Below are positions 1 through 11,164 of a stretch of 64,000 nt of DNA, piece by piece. Every line of letters begins with the position of its first letter. Position 1 is the stretch's first letter. Below the pieces are notes generated by a model that was not told the DNA's origin, made no database searches, and worked only from the letters and a program-made list of their open reading frames with translations. The position numbers and the translations under genes were made by a program. This DNA comes from Odobenus rosmarus divergens (taxonomy: Eukaryota > Chordata > Mammalia > Carnivora > Odobenidae), in contig NW_004450276.1 of assembly GCF_000321225.1 (NCBI RefSeq), positions 2,766,428-2,830,427 on the forward strand. Direction: 5' to 3'.

Positions 1-580
1 TTCATTGTTTGCGTATAACACCCAGTGCTTCATGCACAACGTGCCCTCTTTAATACCCATCACCAGGCTAACCCATCCCCCCACCCCCTCCCCTCTAGCA
101 CCCTCAGTTTGTTTCTCAGAGTCCATCATCTCTCATGGTTCGTCTCCCCCTCCCATTCCCCCCCTTCATTCTTCCCCTCCTGCTATCTTCTTCTTCTTTT
201 TTTTTTTTTAACATATATTGTATTATTTGTTTCAGAGGTACAGATCTGTGATTCATCAGTCTTACATAATTCACAGCACTCACCATAGCACATACCCTCC
301 CCAATGTCTATCACCCAGCCACCCCATCCCTCCCCCCCCCACCACTCCAGCAACCCTCAGTTTGTTTCCTGAGATTAAGAATTCCTCATATCAGTGAGGT
401 CATATGATACATGTCTTTCTCTGATTGACTTATTTCGCTCAGCATAACACTCCAGTTCCATCCACGTCATTGCAAATGGCAAGATCTCATTCCTTTTGAT
501 GGCTGCATGATATTCCATTGTGTATATATACCACCTCTTCTTTATCCATTCATCTGTCGATGGATATCTTGGTAAGCCAC
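1..580 (-). mobile_element. L1 3' end (3' UTR plus ORF2 tail), cut by the left edge
   Basis: Antisense carnivore L1. The 3' UTR carries the family's repeated block around an internal TTTTTTTTTAACATATATTG stretch and matches, in reverse, the plus-strand L1 end at 33679-34047. From about 360 to 575 the sequence is antisense ORF2 C-terminus (for example TTGCAAATGGCAAGATCTCATT and the TATTCCATTGTGTATATATA region). The L1 is 5'-truncated near 580. Its poly(A) end lies left of the window, so no target duplication can be checked. It cannot encode a working protein. Confidence 0.85.
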
Positions 581-639
581 AGTTTTTAAGAATGTGTTTG
601 AGAAGATCAGATAACTAATTATCATGAGTTAAAATAACA

Positions 640-835
640 TATACCATTTTGAGCATTCCACATGCCACGTCCTTTGCTAACCGCTCTATTATATTAGCTC
701 ATTTTGCTACAACAACCTTATGAAGGCAAAAGTATTTATTCCTATTGCACAGTTAGGAAGCAGACTCTGAGAGGTAAAGTGACCTGCCTAAAGTCACAAG
801 GTTAGTAAGCAGCACAGCCAGGATTCAAAACAGGT
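640..835 (-). mobile_element. MIR SINE
   Basis: Read on the minus strand it shows the MIR core: a sequence like GAATCCTGGCTGTGCTGCTTAC, then GTGACTTTAGGCAGGTCACTT and a pyrimidine-rich CTCAGAGTCTGCTTCC stretch. It is diverged, as expected for an ancient mammalian SINE. No target duplication is visible. Confidence 0.75.
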
Positions 836-2190
836 GTCTGTCATTCTAGAGTTGTTAACTATCATGGAGAAAGTTCTAGAAGCTTTTCATACTGGCTTCC
901 TTTTCTCCTAATAACAGAATGAAAGGGACATGGAGAAGTTCCCTACTGGTACGCTTTGCCCGCTAAGGAGGCACAGACATAACGGAAATCCCTTGGCTAG
1001 AGTTTGGATCCTGAACAGAGATCCTGTGCTCAGAAGAGGCAGACAGGGCTGCGAGAAGGATTCTCATTCTCAGGGTAATCTTAACTATATGCCTGATGGA
1101 ACTAAATAAGGACTCTCTAAATTCCTCTGCTTAAAAACGAAACAGAAGTAAAAGTAAAGAAAAACAGTGGTTCTTTTTTGAAACCTGTTCTTTTCTGTTC
1201 CTTCCTTCCTCATTGGCATTATAATTTCCTTGTTTTTGTGAATTTGCAAGTTCCATAAAGTCCATAAAATGATGGTACAACTTAATAAATAAGGTGAACA
1301 TATGTCCCCACTACCGGTCGTTGTCTTCTCAGTCTCTGCAGTGTTCCTTCCTGAAAATGGCCGCCTTCACTGGGTTATGGCCACCACTCTCATTGAACGT
1401 ATTCAAGGCCATCTTCTGCCTCCGAACGGTGGGCCTGGGGTTGTGACTGATTCTCCCCAAAAGAACCCACAGAGCTCCTCAGAGAAGGGTTTGCACATTA
1501 TTGCGATAAGGAGAAATCTGTTGGGGAAAAAGCTTTCATCTCTCATCTGTGTCTTTTATTTCCTGGATCCTGTGGTATAGAGATTGTTCCGATATAAGCT
1601 AATAAGGAAAAACAAAGAGAAGCAAAACTCAGCACTGATAAATTTTACTGAATGAAATTTTACTTTAATGAAAGCCTCAGCAGCCGTGGATGTTAATGCC
1701 AATGACACATAATTTCCAGAGACACCAGTGGATTCCCCCTCTGTGGATAGAGCCCTGCATTTCTAGTGAGTCTCCCCTTGGTGATCTCTTCCATTAAGAG
1801 ACAGATTTCGACGCACTTTCTTGTGGGAGAAACTGGATACCCCTGCTTTTTAAGGGGGAAGAGCAATCTACGTGCCCACGAAGGTGAGAATAAAAAGGTT
1901 TTATGCTCCAGATTCAAGAAAAAGAGACTGTCCTTTTGCTGTAATCCCACAGGTCAGCATGAAACTCAAACCAACCCTAGTCAATCATTGATAGCCTCAC
2001 ATCGGTACATATGACTTTGACAGTCAGTTAGTGATGGCTCAGTGCTTTGGAAAGTCAGCCAGTCAATAACCAACCAATCAATAACATGCTTCCACGTTGG
2101 GGGAATTTGATAAAGAGTCTGAAATTCTCCCAATCTCTGAATTCCATCCAGACTGTATATAAGATCACCTTGTGCTTTGTTCATAGAGAC
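836..2190. other. Unique-looking DNA, no gene recognised
   Basis: No repeat family was recognised here. At 1680-1960 several frames stay open on both strands. One plus-strand block, 1799-1882, lies between a weak acceptor (CTTCCATTAAG) and a good donor (GAAG/GTGAGAA). Two frames are open across it, so the reading is not specific. This could be an old degenerated transposon or chance. Confidence 0.4.
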
Positions 2191-2192
2191 TA

Positions 2193-2360
2193 ATGCTTAG
2201 CATAGTGGTTCCCAGTGCATAGTGTCGTCATCACCTAGGAACCTGTTAGGAACACAGACCTATCAAATTAGAAACTTTGGAGGTTGGGGCCCAGTAATCT
2301 GCATGTCAACAAGCTCTTCAGGTGATGCTAAGGCATGTTAAGAAAACCACTGGCTTATAA
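2193..2360 (+). mobile_element. MER5-type hAT-Charlie nonautonomous DNA transposon
   Basis: The ends form the family's inverted repeat: GTGGTTCCCAGTGCATAG near the left end and AACCACTGG near the right. Between them are the typical CACCTAGGAACCTGTTAG, GGGCCCAGTAATCTGCAT and AGGTGATGCTAAGGC segments. These elements are ancient and inactive. Confidence 0.7.
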
Positions 2361-2740
2361 GTCAGATTCTTCCTTGCTTTGAAAGAAAGATCTGTTTCAG
2401 ACTGATGACCTCTTCCTTCATCAAAGTGAGACTGTTACTATTTCTGTAGGAAAGGCTGAGAGAGTAGATGGAGGGGAAAGTGTGGGGCTCATCTTACCAT
2501 GGATGGAAGTGAACCCCGGAAAGGGAAAAGAAGGGTTGCTTTGGCTTAACATTGATTGGGAATTCCTGTTGAAAACATGAGATTAGCCACCACAATCCAA
2601 GCTTGCTAGAGTCACTCCAGGAAAGAGAGTTAGGTTGGCCGACTCCCATCTAAGAGCCTGGAAAAGTACAATGTCTAGGCTTTGAGGCGACTCTATATCT
2701 CCAGGCTAGTGGTGAGTGTGAATGAGACGTAAACCAGGGT

Positions 2741-2790
2741 ATACCCTGAGAGTCGGTAAAATACCCTGAGACTGTGAATACCCTGAGAGT
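2741..2790 (+). repeat. Short imperfect tandem repeat, unit ATACCCTGAGA
   Basis: The 11-mer ATACCCTGAGA starts at 2741, 2761 and 2778, with spacing of 20 and 17 bases. The bases between the copies are also alike (GTCGGTAAA, CTGTGA, GTGGGTGAAA). It is a small local duplication with no evident function. Confidence 0.6.
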
Positions 2791-2872
2791 GGGTGAAAGC
2801 CTTGTGTATTCCCAGCAAGCAGGTATGATGGAAGGCGAATCTAACCATTGCCAGAAGTAGCCCTTTTCTTTT

Positions 2873-3088
2873 CCTTCTTCCTTTTTTTTTTTAAAGAGAG
2901 AGAAAGAGAGGGTGCGTGCTCTCGAGTTTGAGGGGGTGGGAAGGGAGAAGGAGAGAAAGAATCTCAAGCAGGCTCTGCCCCCAGCACGGAAGCCTAACTT
3001 GGGGCTGGATCTCACATCCCTGAGATCATGACCTGAGCCAAAAATGAAGAGTCCCACACTTAACCAACTGAGTCACCCAGGCACCCCA
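2873..3088 (-). mobile_element. CanSINE next to the RPS17 pseudogene tail
   Basis: The antisense head ends in GAGTCACCCAGGCACCCC. The 12-bp target duplication CCCTTTTCTTTT is at 2861-2872 and 3089-3100. The duplicated site is the T-rich complement of the neighbouring RPS17 pseudogene's A tail, so the SINE is younger than the pseudogene. Confidence 0.9.
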
Positions 3089-3111
3089 CCCTTTTCTTTT
3101 TTTCTTTAGCA

Positions 3112-3571
3112 GATTTGTCATTGTCTGAGGTTTATTGAAAATATTACAAGCACAGCAGAAATAAACAACTCCACGTGGTCTTTTAAAATTCATCCCAACT
3201 GTAGGCTGAGTGACCTGCAGGGTGGATCCACTGCCAAAGCCCAAGAGCTTTCAGCAGTTCCTTAGGGTCACCATCTATTGCAGCGATCTTCTGATCCAGG
3301 GTTTAGACCTTAGGAACATAATTCTCTCTCCTTGTCCTGCAGCTGGTTGGAGCTACCTCTCATAGGTATCTCTGAATCTGCTCCGTCAGATGTGTGGCGT
3401 AGCCTGCTGTCCGGTGGCGGAGCTTCTTGCTGGGAATAATGGTGATCTCCTCACACATGTGCTTGTTGGTGTGGAAGCTGTTGTCCAGGCACTTGTAGTA
3501 CTTCTCCATGATGACCCAGTCTACCACCTTCATAGTTTTGGTGCGAGTGCAGCCCACGTTGGCGGTTCCCC
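3112..3571 (-). pseudogene. RPS17: Processed pseudogene of ribosomal protein S17 (40S subunit)
   Basis: Translation from 3557 leftward gives RPS17-like peptides such as [21 protein letters not shown] second block near 3244-3170 gives [17 protein letters not shown], the protein's C-terminus. It has no introns, and an AATAAA signal (complement of TTTATT at 3131-3136) precedes an A-rich tail, so it is an L1-mediated copy of mRNA. The start codon reads GTG, a stop follows the IQRYL segment, about 15 bases appear to be lost just after it, and the natural stop is missing. It cannot make a working protein. The functional gene is elsewhere. Confidence 0.93.
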
Positions 3572-3589
3572 GATTAAAAAAAGCTGTAG

Positions 3590-3905
3590 TAGGTTTTTTT
3601 TAAAGAGTAGTTTTAAGTTCACAGCAAAATGGAGTAGAAGGTATAGAGATTTCCCATACACCCCTTGCCCCGTACATATGCACAGCCTGCCCTACCATCA
3701 GTAGCCGCACTAGAGTGGTACATTCCCTATAGTTAACGAACTTATATTGATATATCATTATCATTCAAAGTCCATGGTTTATCTTACGGTTCACTCTCGG
3801 TTGTTGTACATTTTAAGAGTTTTGACAAAAATATAATGACATGTACCACCAGTATAGTATCCTACAGGGGAGTTTCCCTAGCTTAAAAATCCTCCCTGCT
3901 CCACC
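3590..3905 (-). mobile_element. Old L1 (L1M group) 3' UTR fragment
   Basis: The antisense 3' UTR begins TTTTAAGTTCACAGCAAAAT and runs through CCTATTCATCACTCC. It is the same family and region as 17570-18070 but collinear, which makes it a useful reference for the rearranged copy there. It is diverged and inactive. Confidence 0.75.
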
Positions 3906-3924
3906 TATTCATCACTCCTCTTCC

Positions 3925-4235
3925 ATTCAGGCTGCTGTAAAGAAATGCCATCGACTGGGTCACCTGAACCACAGATATTTAATTCTCACAGTTGTAGAGG
4001 CAGGAAGTCCAAGACCAAGGCCCCACAGATTTGGTGTCTATTGAGGACCCGCTTCCTAGTTCAGAGACGGCATGTTCTCCCTATGTCCTTCCGTGGTAGA
4101 AGGGGTGCAGGAGCTCTCTGGGGTTCCTAATGGACATAAATCCCATTCCTGAGGGCTCCACCTTCATGACCTAGTCACCTCCCAAGGACCCCACCTCCTT
4201 ATACCATTGCATATGATTTTAGGGGGGAGGGGCGG
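3925..4235 (-). mobile_element. MLT1-type MaLR LTR
   Basis: Antisense MLT1 signature: GGCTGCTGTAAAGAAATGCC at the 3' end of the LTR, then CAGGAAGTCCAAGACCAAGG, GAGGACCCGCTTCCTAGTTC, GAGGGCTCCACCTTCATGAC and CACCTCCCAAGGACCCCACC. It is a solo ancient LTR with no coding remains. Confidence 0.8.
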
Positions 4236-4259
4236 AGTCTATATCACTCTCTGTTTTCC

Positions 4260-4940
4260 CTCTTCCAGGACTGAAGTACGGTAGCATAGGCAGTGTACTG
4301 CCCAACTCCAGGAGACACTGCTGACACACACCACGGTCCCGTGGGACTGGTCTTCTGCCATGACACTGCTGTACAACAAGTTATTGTCACAGGTGGTCTC
4401 TTAATTGGTCTTGTGCTCAGTCCATTCTTGGTTCCTTTCTCTCTGTCGCTCATGGATCCAGAGCAATCTTTCAAAAGCACAAATCGGATTAATTCTCCCT
4501 TCTTGAAACTCCTTGTGGCTTGCTCATTGTCTGTCATCTGTCTCCAGATGATGAGACGCCTGCACACTCAGCCATACCCTTTTCCCGCTAATCTTTTAGT
4601 TCCACAAGAGCATCGGGCCTCCTCCCATTCCGGAGCCTTTGCCTGGGCTGTTTACCCTCCTGGGAATGCTCTTTCTTTCTGCTTTGCTTATCCTTTGGAT
4701 CTCTGTTTAAAAATGACTTCTTTAGAGAAGTCATACCTGATCTCTTGAATAGACCAAGCCCGCTTCCAGTAAACTCTTTCTTAGTCCCCTGTATTTTTAT
4801 AATTTTATATGATTGATTAATGTTTCATCCCCAGCAGACTATTAGCTCATAGAGAGCAGGGACTGTGTCTCTTTCATGTGGCATTCCCCCTCAGTTCCTA
4901 TCACAATGGTAGACATGTATTAAATACTCATTGAATAAAT
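4260..4940 (+). mobile_element. L2 LINE 3' portion
   Basis: The order of landmarks fits L2: GCAATCTTTCAAAAGCACAA, ACTCCTTGTGGCTTGCTCA, GCCTTTGCCTGGGCTGTTT, then GAGAGCAGGGACTGTGTCTC and a final ATTGAATAAAT. The 151-codon open frame at 4293-4748 lies inside it and is a chance frame, not a gene. Confidence 0.75.
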
Positions 4941-5498
4941 AGGTAAATGAACTGGAAAAAAAAAAAACTGGACTTAGATTGGGCAATGTGGGTGTTAGTG
5001 AAAGCACCAATAACCAATGTGTGATGTTGAACAGAGTATAGAATCTTTGTTGACCTCAGTTTCTTCCACTGGAGATGAAGAGATTGAAGATTATCTTACT
5101 GTCCTCTTTAGCTGTGAAGCTCTTTGATTATATGGATGGCCATCTGTTCCTGATTTTTTAAAAAAGTATATATTAGGTTGTAGTATACTCTGAAAAGCAA
5201 ATACTTTGTACCTGTAAAATGCCACATTGCAATTTATAATGCTGCTTAATGCTGGGTATATATATCTGGACGGGTAATTTAGAAAATTTTAAAATGTGGG
5301 ATGGAAAATTTTGGTGGAAACCATCACAAAAAAGCTTCAGTTTAAGCTGACGCATCAACAGGCCAGGACCATATTCTTAGAGACGTACCCAAGGTGGGGC
5401 TCTGCATTTGCAGGTGGCCAAGTCCTTGGAGGCCAGCTGGGGCCAAGTGAATTTGGCAAGGTGTACATCTCAACTTGATACATACCTAATTCACAGTT

Positions 5499-5705
5499 TA
5501 TTTTTATTTAAGATTTTATTCGTTTGAGAAAGAGAGAGAGAGTGAGAGAGAGAACACGAGTTGCGGGGGGGGAGTGGCAGAGGCAGAGGGAGAAGCAGGC
5601 TCCCCACGGAGCAGGGATCCTGATGCGGGACTCTATCCCAGGACCCTGGGATCATGACCTGAGCCAAAGGTAGCCGCTTAACTGACTGAGCCACCCAGGT
5701 GCCCC
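5499..5705 (-). mobile_element. CanSINE
   Basis: The tail side reads TTTTTATTTAAGATTTTATT and the head ends GAGCCACCCAGGTGCCCC. The target duplication is CCTAATTCACAGTT (5485-5498) against CCTAATCTACAGTT (5706-5719), two changes in 14, which suggests moderate age. Confidence 0.9.
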
Positions 5706-5709
5706 CCTA

Positions 5710-7380
5710 ATCTACAGTTCTTTAGAAACAAATTGTTTTTTCTGTGTGGTGAAATCTGATAGTGTCGTAGAGAAAAAGAAACAATCTCTTTCACAATTCG
5801 CCCCCCACCATCCTTCTTATAAACAGAGTATCTGTATATTTTAAACTTCAGGAGCCTTTAAGATTTAAAATATTTTCTAGGCAGTTAGTATGTGTCCTCT
5901 AGATGGCAGAACAGGATTTCATTTTGCACTGTTGAAGCCTCTTGGTCATTTAACTGAAGGTTTCTATCGCAGAAAAGTTCTTAGTGATTTTGTAACTGAA
6001 AGACTCAACATATATCTAAAAATGTCTTTTGTATGGATAACAAATTGACCAATCCAAAGTCACAGGAAGAAGAAGCAAGGTGCATTAGTAGAAAATCTGA
6101 ACAGTGAATTTTTTTTTTAAATCCAAAATGTTTGATGTTCTTAGGCTACTAAGTTATTTTGAATAAATTGCTTATTATTTTGCCAAAATGTAGATCCTGA
6201 TAGACTAGCTTTAATGGACAGATAAAGACTTGTTATTAATTTACCTTTATTGTTGCTACTTAATAAATGTTGCTGGAGTCCCTGAAAACTATTCTCTTAT
6301 GTAGGTTAAAAATACTGTTACATTTGCCCTTATGCTACAAATTTGCTTACTAACATATTTTTTCCCCAAAGAAATTTCAACAACAAATTTTAGAATAGAC
6401 TTGCCTTAGTTTTTAGGAATTTTGGATTAGTCACATCTGAAAGATGAGATTTACATTAGCCCCATAAGCAATCATTTATAAGAGTTTATGATATTATGAA
6501 ATGTCATTTCTGAATACAATTGCCATGGGGGATCTATTAGCTTTCTTCCATCTGTTAATAACTGATTCCTACCAGGGAATACATTTTCCATAGAGCAGAC
6601 GTTCAGTAAATATTTATGAATTTGAATGGACTTGAATACAGGTTACCTTCAAAGCTTGGATATGAAACATCTCAAGAGATGTACTTGAGAGTTGAAGTTT
6701 AATCTCTCGAAGAGGGATCACGTTTCTCCCACAAAAAGCTTGGATTTCATGTTTCCAAAATGAAGACCACTCTATCCACTAATATGGAGAAAGTAATATA
6801 GACCAATATCTGGATTTTAGGTTTGCTTCTATTGAGGTCCAAGGTCTATATGTTTTGTTTTAGGTAACAGACAAAAGTGATAGAGTCTGTGCTTTCTCAG
6901 TCTCTGATCATTTGCCTATGACTGACGAATCCAAGCAACAATGACAAATAACCATTGTCTGGAGGATGGGCAGTTGTGGCTTCTAAGAGAGACTTGCTGA
7001 AGATTCTGAGGCCAAGTCTGCGTGCGGAAAGAAAGACACTGTGATTGATGAGCCTTTTCTGTCAGGCGGAAGAACAGGGAAGAGGGGCAGGCACACCAGG
7101 AATTTGTCTTCTCCTCTGGGTTCTGACTGGGACTTCAGAGGGATCTCAGGGTCATTTCTTCAAGGGAATTTCAGTGATATGTGGCTTTTGTACTATAGGA
7201 TTAGAGTAGTTCCACTAAGAGCACTTTTCAGGGATGCCTTTCAGGAAGCTTTGCCAGACTTTCTCCACTTACATATCTCTGTTTGTGTTTTGTTTTTTTG
7301 GTTGGGCATGCATTGGAAGGCATTATTAGCTGAGAAAAACTAGTTTATTACACATTTTAAGAAGCAATAGCACCGATTCC
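5710..7380. other. AT-rich DNA without recognised genes or repeats
   Basis: Stops are frequent in all frames. The 100-codon frame at 7041-7343 has no splice or protein signature that I recognise. Nothing else is supported. Confidence 0.5.
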
Positions 7381-7384
7381 TTTC

Positions 7385-8060
7385 AATTTAGGCATTTGTT
7401 CATTTATTTCAACTACAGATACTTCTGTAAAGACTATTAGGAGGCAGGCACTTTGTTAGGGACAGGGTTTACAGTGCTGGGAGAAGAACGTTCTCGCCGT
7501 CCTGGGGGTTCCTTTTAGATTTGAGTGCCTTTAAAATTATGTTATTGGAAGGATCCTTTAAGTCCAGTTGACTCCTAGAATGTGCCAGCTGGTGTCCTAG
7601 GTGCTGTGGATGGAACAGCGACTAAAACACTAAAGCACAGTTCCTACTTTCATGAAACTTTCAGTTGTATATACGGTATAATGTCAGTGAAGCATGTTAT
7701 AAAGGAAAGCAGAAGAAGGCTAATAGGAAGGGAAAGGCTGGTCAGGGAAGTTCTCTATGTGTATATATATATTTTTAACTTGAAGCAGAGCTATGAATGA
7801 AGACCTTTTTGAAGACCCATGGGAAGAGAGAAGAGGCAACCAGAGGAAAGGTCATGAGGCTCACACCCGGTGAGCACATCGCCCACTGAGGAGGCCATGG
7901 CATTCAACCAGTGAGCCCCTAAGAGGGAAGGGGTAAGATACCAAATTAGAGATGTAGCCAGATACGGCACCATAGCAAGGACTTTAGCTTTTATTCCAAG
8001 CTTTTTGGGAGACATTGGAGGGTTGTGAACAGAGCAATGCTACAAGCTCAATTCGTGTTA
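7385..8060 (-). mobile_element. L2-like LINE remnant
   Basis: Antisense L2 3'-end features: GTTCATTTATTTCAAC, GGCAGGCACTTTGTTAGGGAC, GGTGCTGTGGATGGAACAGCG, CAGTTCCTACTTTCATG, and later GGACTTTAGCTTTTATTCCAAG. It is broken and diverged, and its limits are approximate. Confidence 0.55.
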
Positions 8061-9164
8061 AAATATTCACACCGATAGAGTGTAGGCCAAGGAGAGAATG
8101 AGATTAGGCATGGAGACCAGAAAATAAAACTCTATTGTAAAGAGTGATAAAGAGTATTATAAAACAATATCTTTTGTTGTTATGCTTTCTACGCAACTAT
8201 ATATAGGATTATCAAAATTCTCAGAGATTAAAACTTTATGTATTTTAAAAGAAATTCTAAGCGAGTTAGCCCTTGTATTGTTTAATACAATATAGCTCAA
8301 ATATCTATATATCATATAACATCTTAGAATTTAGAAAACATATAAAAACCAGTGATTTCTGAATTTAGATATTAAGAGACACATAAGAAACATCCAGGTC
8401 CCATTTACCAGACTTTGCACAAATACTAATGACGCACAGTTTGAGATTCCTGGTGACAAACAAACATGTCTAGGCTTCATCAAAACCTATTATTAGGGGA
8501 CCTGAAGGTCCAAGCGGTTTGGATGGCAGTTCCAAGAATAGAGTATTAAGAAAGAATATTAATTATTATTATTACAAACCCAAATATGAATATATTAATA
8601 GGATTATTTGACCTTCAACTTGGAAATCAAGAAAAGATTTCCTCATAGTAATATTTGAGAAGGTTAAGGGGGGAGGGTGATTAGTGTTGTTTGCAGACAT
8701 TTCTGGTTCTCCCTAACTCTGGGCATGCGAAAAAACTGAACTTCCTGACTCCTCATGGATGGGAAGCCATGTAAGTCCATTTCACTTCTCCAAAGATACT
8801 TTAATTGACAGAGAAATATCAGATGGAATTTTAAAAACTAGCTAGTCCTATGAAGGATTAACTAGGAAAGTATACCCAACATAACTAAAGTAGTACTTGA
8901 TAGCTGAAAAAGGCTATACTTTGTCCTTTTTAGATGGTTGTACAACTTGAATCTACTATAATTTTCATAAATTGATTGTTCACCATTTCCATCATCTATA
9001 GGCCATCTTCACCATCATGGCCTGAGAAGAATACCAAGCCAGGGTTCTAAATCTTATCTGATTTATAACACTAAAGTAACCCTATCGATCTAAACTTGAG
9101 AAGAAAATAAGAAACAAGACAGTTGAAACAGGATGACCAAAAATAAGGTGTCCTGGAAGAACAT
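8061..9164. other. AT-rich DNA without recognised genes
   Basis: One block, about 8696-8769, sits between TTTGCAG and CAT/GTAAGT with one frame open, but the tract before the acceptor is purine-rich, so it is a weak exon candidate. Nothing else is recognised. Confidence 0.4.
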
Positions 9165-9722
9165 CAGTGGTAAGTAGTCTCTAAGAGGTCCCCCAATGAT
9201 CCCCGCCTCCTAGTATTTGTGTCCTTGCGTGATCCCTTCCCCTTGAGTGTGGGCTGCACTTGGAGACTCGCTTCTAATGACTAGAAGATGACAACTATAA
9301 CTGCCACTTCTGGATTAAGTTACAAAAGATTGCCTTCCATCTTTGGCTGCTCCCTCTTGTTTTCTTGCTCACTTGGTCAAAGGGAAGCCAGCTGCCATGT
9401 TGTAAGCTGCCCTATGGACAGGTACCTGTGTAAGGAAATGAGAAAGGCCTCCTCACAGCCAGTGAGGAACTGAGCCAGTGAGGAACCAGTGAGCCAGTGA
9501 GGGCCTTGAGGCCCTCAGTCCAGCAAACTGTGAGGAACTGAATCCTGCCAATAATCACAGATGTGTCCTTACCCCAGCCAACAGTGTGACTGCAAGGTCA
9601 GGAAAGACCTCAGCCAGCCACATCCAAATTCCTGATTGCAGAAGCTGAGATAATAAATGTTTTCTGTCTCAAGCTGCTAACTTTTGAGGTAATTTGTTAT
9701 ATGGCAATAAATAATACAATAC
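9165..9722 (+). mobile_element. MLT1-type MaLR LTR, 3' end well kept
   Basis: Sense MLT1: CCCGCCTCCTAGTATTTGTG, GAGTGTGGGCTGCACTTGG, CCAGCTGCCATGTTGTAAGC, and the 3' end GAGATAATAAATGTTTTCTG followed by AATTTGTTATATGGCAATAA. Around 9459-9510 it contains three copies of GCCAGTGAGG, a local expansion inside the LTR. Confidence 0.75.
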
Positions 9723-9929
9723 CTTAAGTACATCCTGGAGCACAATGCCAAAGAATATAAATGCAAAGCTATGGGCTTCTGAGAGTGTATTTTAAACGTG
9801 TCTGGGCTGAATCCAATTGCCATAAAGGAAATAGTCTTTTTAGCTAAATCATGAAGACCATGTGTCAAAAGCCGAATTACTTGTTAAGATCAAACTATAC
9901 CTTGTTAATACTCACCCTTATCCGTGTGC

Positions 9930-10200
9930 AACTCTTCATTTCTCAGCTTCTCTTCCAGTTAGATTCACCATGTGGCTAGTTCTGTCCAGTGGAATGTAAG
10001 TAAAAGTAAACTGTTTTACTTCTGGTTGATTTCTTCCCCTAATAGACTGGCTCAACTTGAAACCAGAGGATGGTGAGACCCCAAGATGGAAGGGGCATGT
10101 GGCAAGAGAGAGAAATAAGTTCAATGGTATTAAGCCACTAGGATTTCGGGTTTTATTTGTTACCATAGTACAGCCTGTCATACCCTGGCTACTATATCCA
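9930..10200 (+). mobile_element. Ancient interspersed repeat, family not resolved
   Basis: It shares CATGTGGCTAGTTCTGTCCA-type sequence and a terminal ATTAAGCCACTAGGATTTCG plus TTTGTTACC block with 40790-41110. The end looks LTR-like, but I cannot name the family. Confidence 0.4.
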
Positions 10201-10547
10201 GTAATAGTTACGATGTAAAGGGTAGCACGTCCATTGAAATAACAATTTTTAAGTATCCTGACTGCTCTACATATACAGAGACAATACCACTTGTCTAATT
10301 TGTAGGGCAGGTTCTTTGTATATTTTCATTTCCCCCCTAGTGAGAACACTCTTCTTCTCCTCCACAGTGGTTTGGTTACACAGTCTAGAGGGGCCCTAGA
10401 TGCAATCCGTGCCCTGGAAATTTGCCACCTGCGTATTCCACTCCTGTCTCATTTAACCTTGATAACCAATTTACCGGGATATGAAACGTATATATTTCTG
10501 GTAGTATTTTGTGTGCTTGCTTTTCTTTTTCTTTTCATTTCTTTTAG

Positions 10548-10597
10548 GATATAGATACAATCTTGGATTCCTTCAGCTCTTTAGAAACTGACAAATG
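10548..10597 (+). other. Candidate 50-nt coding exon (unconfirmed)
   Basis: A long pyrimidine tract (TTGCTTTTCTTTTTC, then CATTTCTTTTAG, AG at 10546-10547) precedes a 50-base block that ends ATG/GTAAGAG (GT at 10598-10599). Only one frame is open, reading DIDTILDSFSSLETDK and two further bases. The composition is protein-like, but I do not recognise the protein. Joined to 50891, 53370 or 30169 this frame hits a stop at or soon after the junction, so those are not its direct partners. Short blocks with good splice sites also occur by chance in introns. Confidence 0.35.
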
Positions 10598-10657
10598 GTA
10601 AGAGTATATGCTTTAATAAAGAGCTATCTGTTTTAATAAAGAACAATTTCTCAGTCC

Positions 10658-10954
10658 TTTTTTTAAAGTAATCTCGTTACACCTGGGTGGCCCGGTTGGT
10701 TAAGTGGCTGCCTTCGGCTCAGGTCATGATCTCAGGGTCCTGGGATGGAGCCCCACATCGGGCTCCCTGCTCAGCGGGGAGTCTGCTTCCCCCTCTGCCT
10801 GCCACTCCCCCTGCTTGTGCTCTCTCTCTCTCTCTGACAAATAAATAAAAATCTTCAAAAAAAAAAAGTAATCTCTATGCCCAATGTGGGGTTCCAACTC
10901 AGGGCCCTGAGATCAAAAGTCACATGCCCTACTGATTGAGCCAGCAAGCACCCC
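10658..10954 (-). mobile_element. Older short-body CanSINE, split by a younger one
   Basis: The two halves are TTTTTTTAAAGTAATCTC and, after the insert, AGTAATCTCTATGCCCAATG through GATTGAGCCAGCAAGCACCCC. Removing 10676-10864 and one copy of the duplication rejoins a normal antisense SINE. Confidence 0.85.
10676..10864 (+). mobile_element. CanSINE inserted inside another CanSINE
   Basis: The sense head ACCTGGGTGGCCCGGTTGGT is followed by a CT-rich body and an ATAAATAAAAATCTTC-A tail. The target duplication AAAGTAATCTC (10665-10675 and 10865-10875) belongs to the host SINE. Confidence 0.92.
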
Positions 10955-11164
10955 ATGATTTCTTAGCCTTGATTGGTATGGGAACAGCCTGGGACAAAAG
11001 GTGGGCCTTTGGTTTCATTTTTATCTTTTAGGCCACCATCTATACACCGTGTGTCTAGACATGGAATACTCTATGGAGACTCTGAAAGTCCTATGATGTC
11101 ATGTTTCCAAAAGGAAGGGTCTCCTGGTGCCAATCCATGCCCACCCTATAAAAGTGCATCAGAA

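Noticed and set aside
4293..4748. 151-codon plus-strand frame as a gene
   Set aside because: The DNA matches L2 LINE landmarks in order, but in a different sense from a continuous L2 protein, so the frame is accidental.
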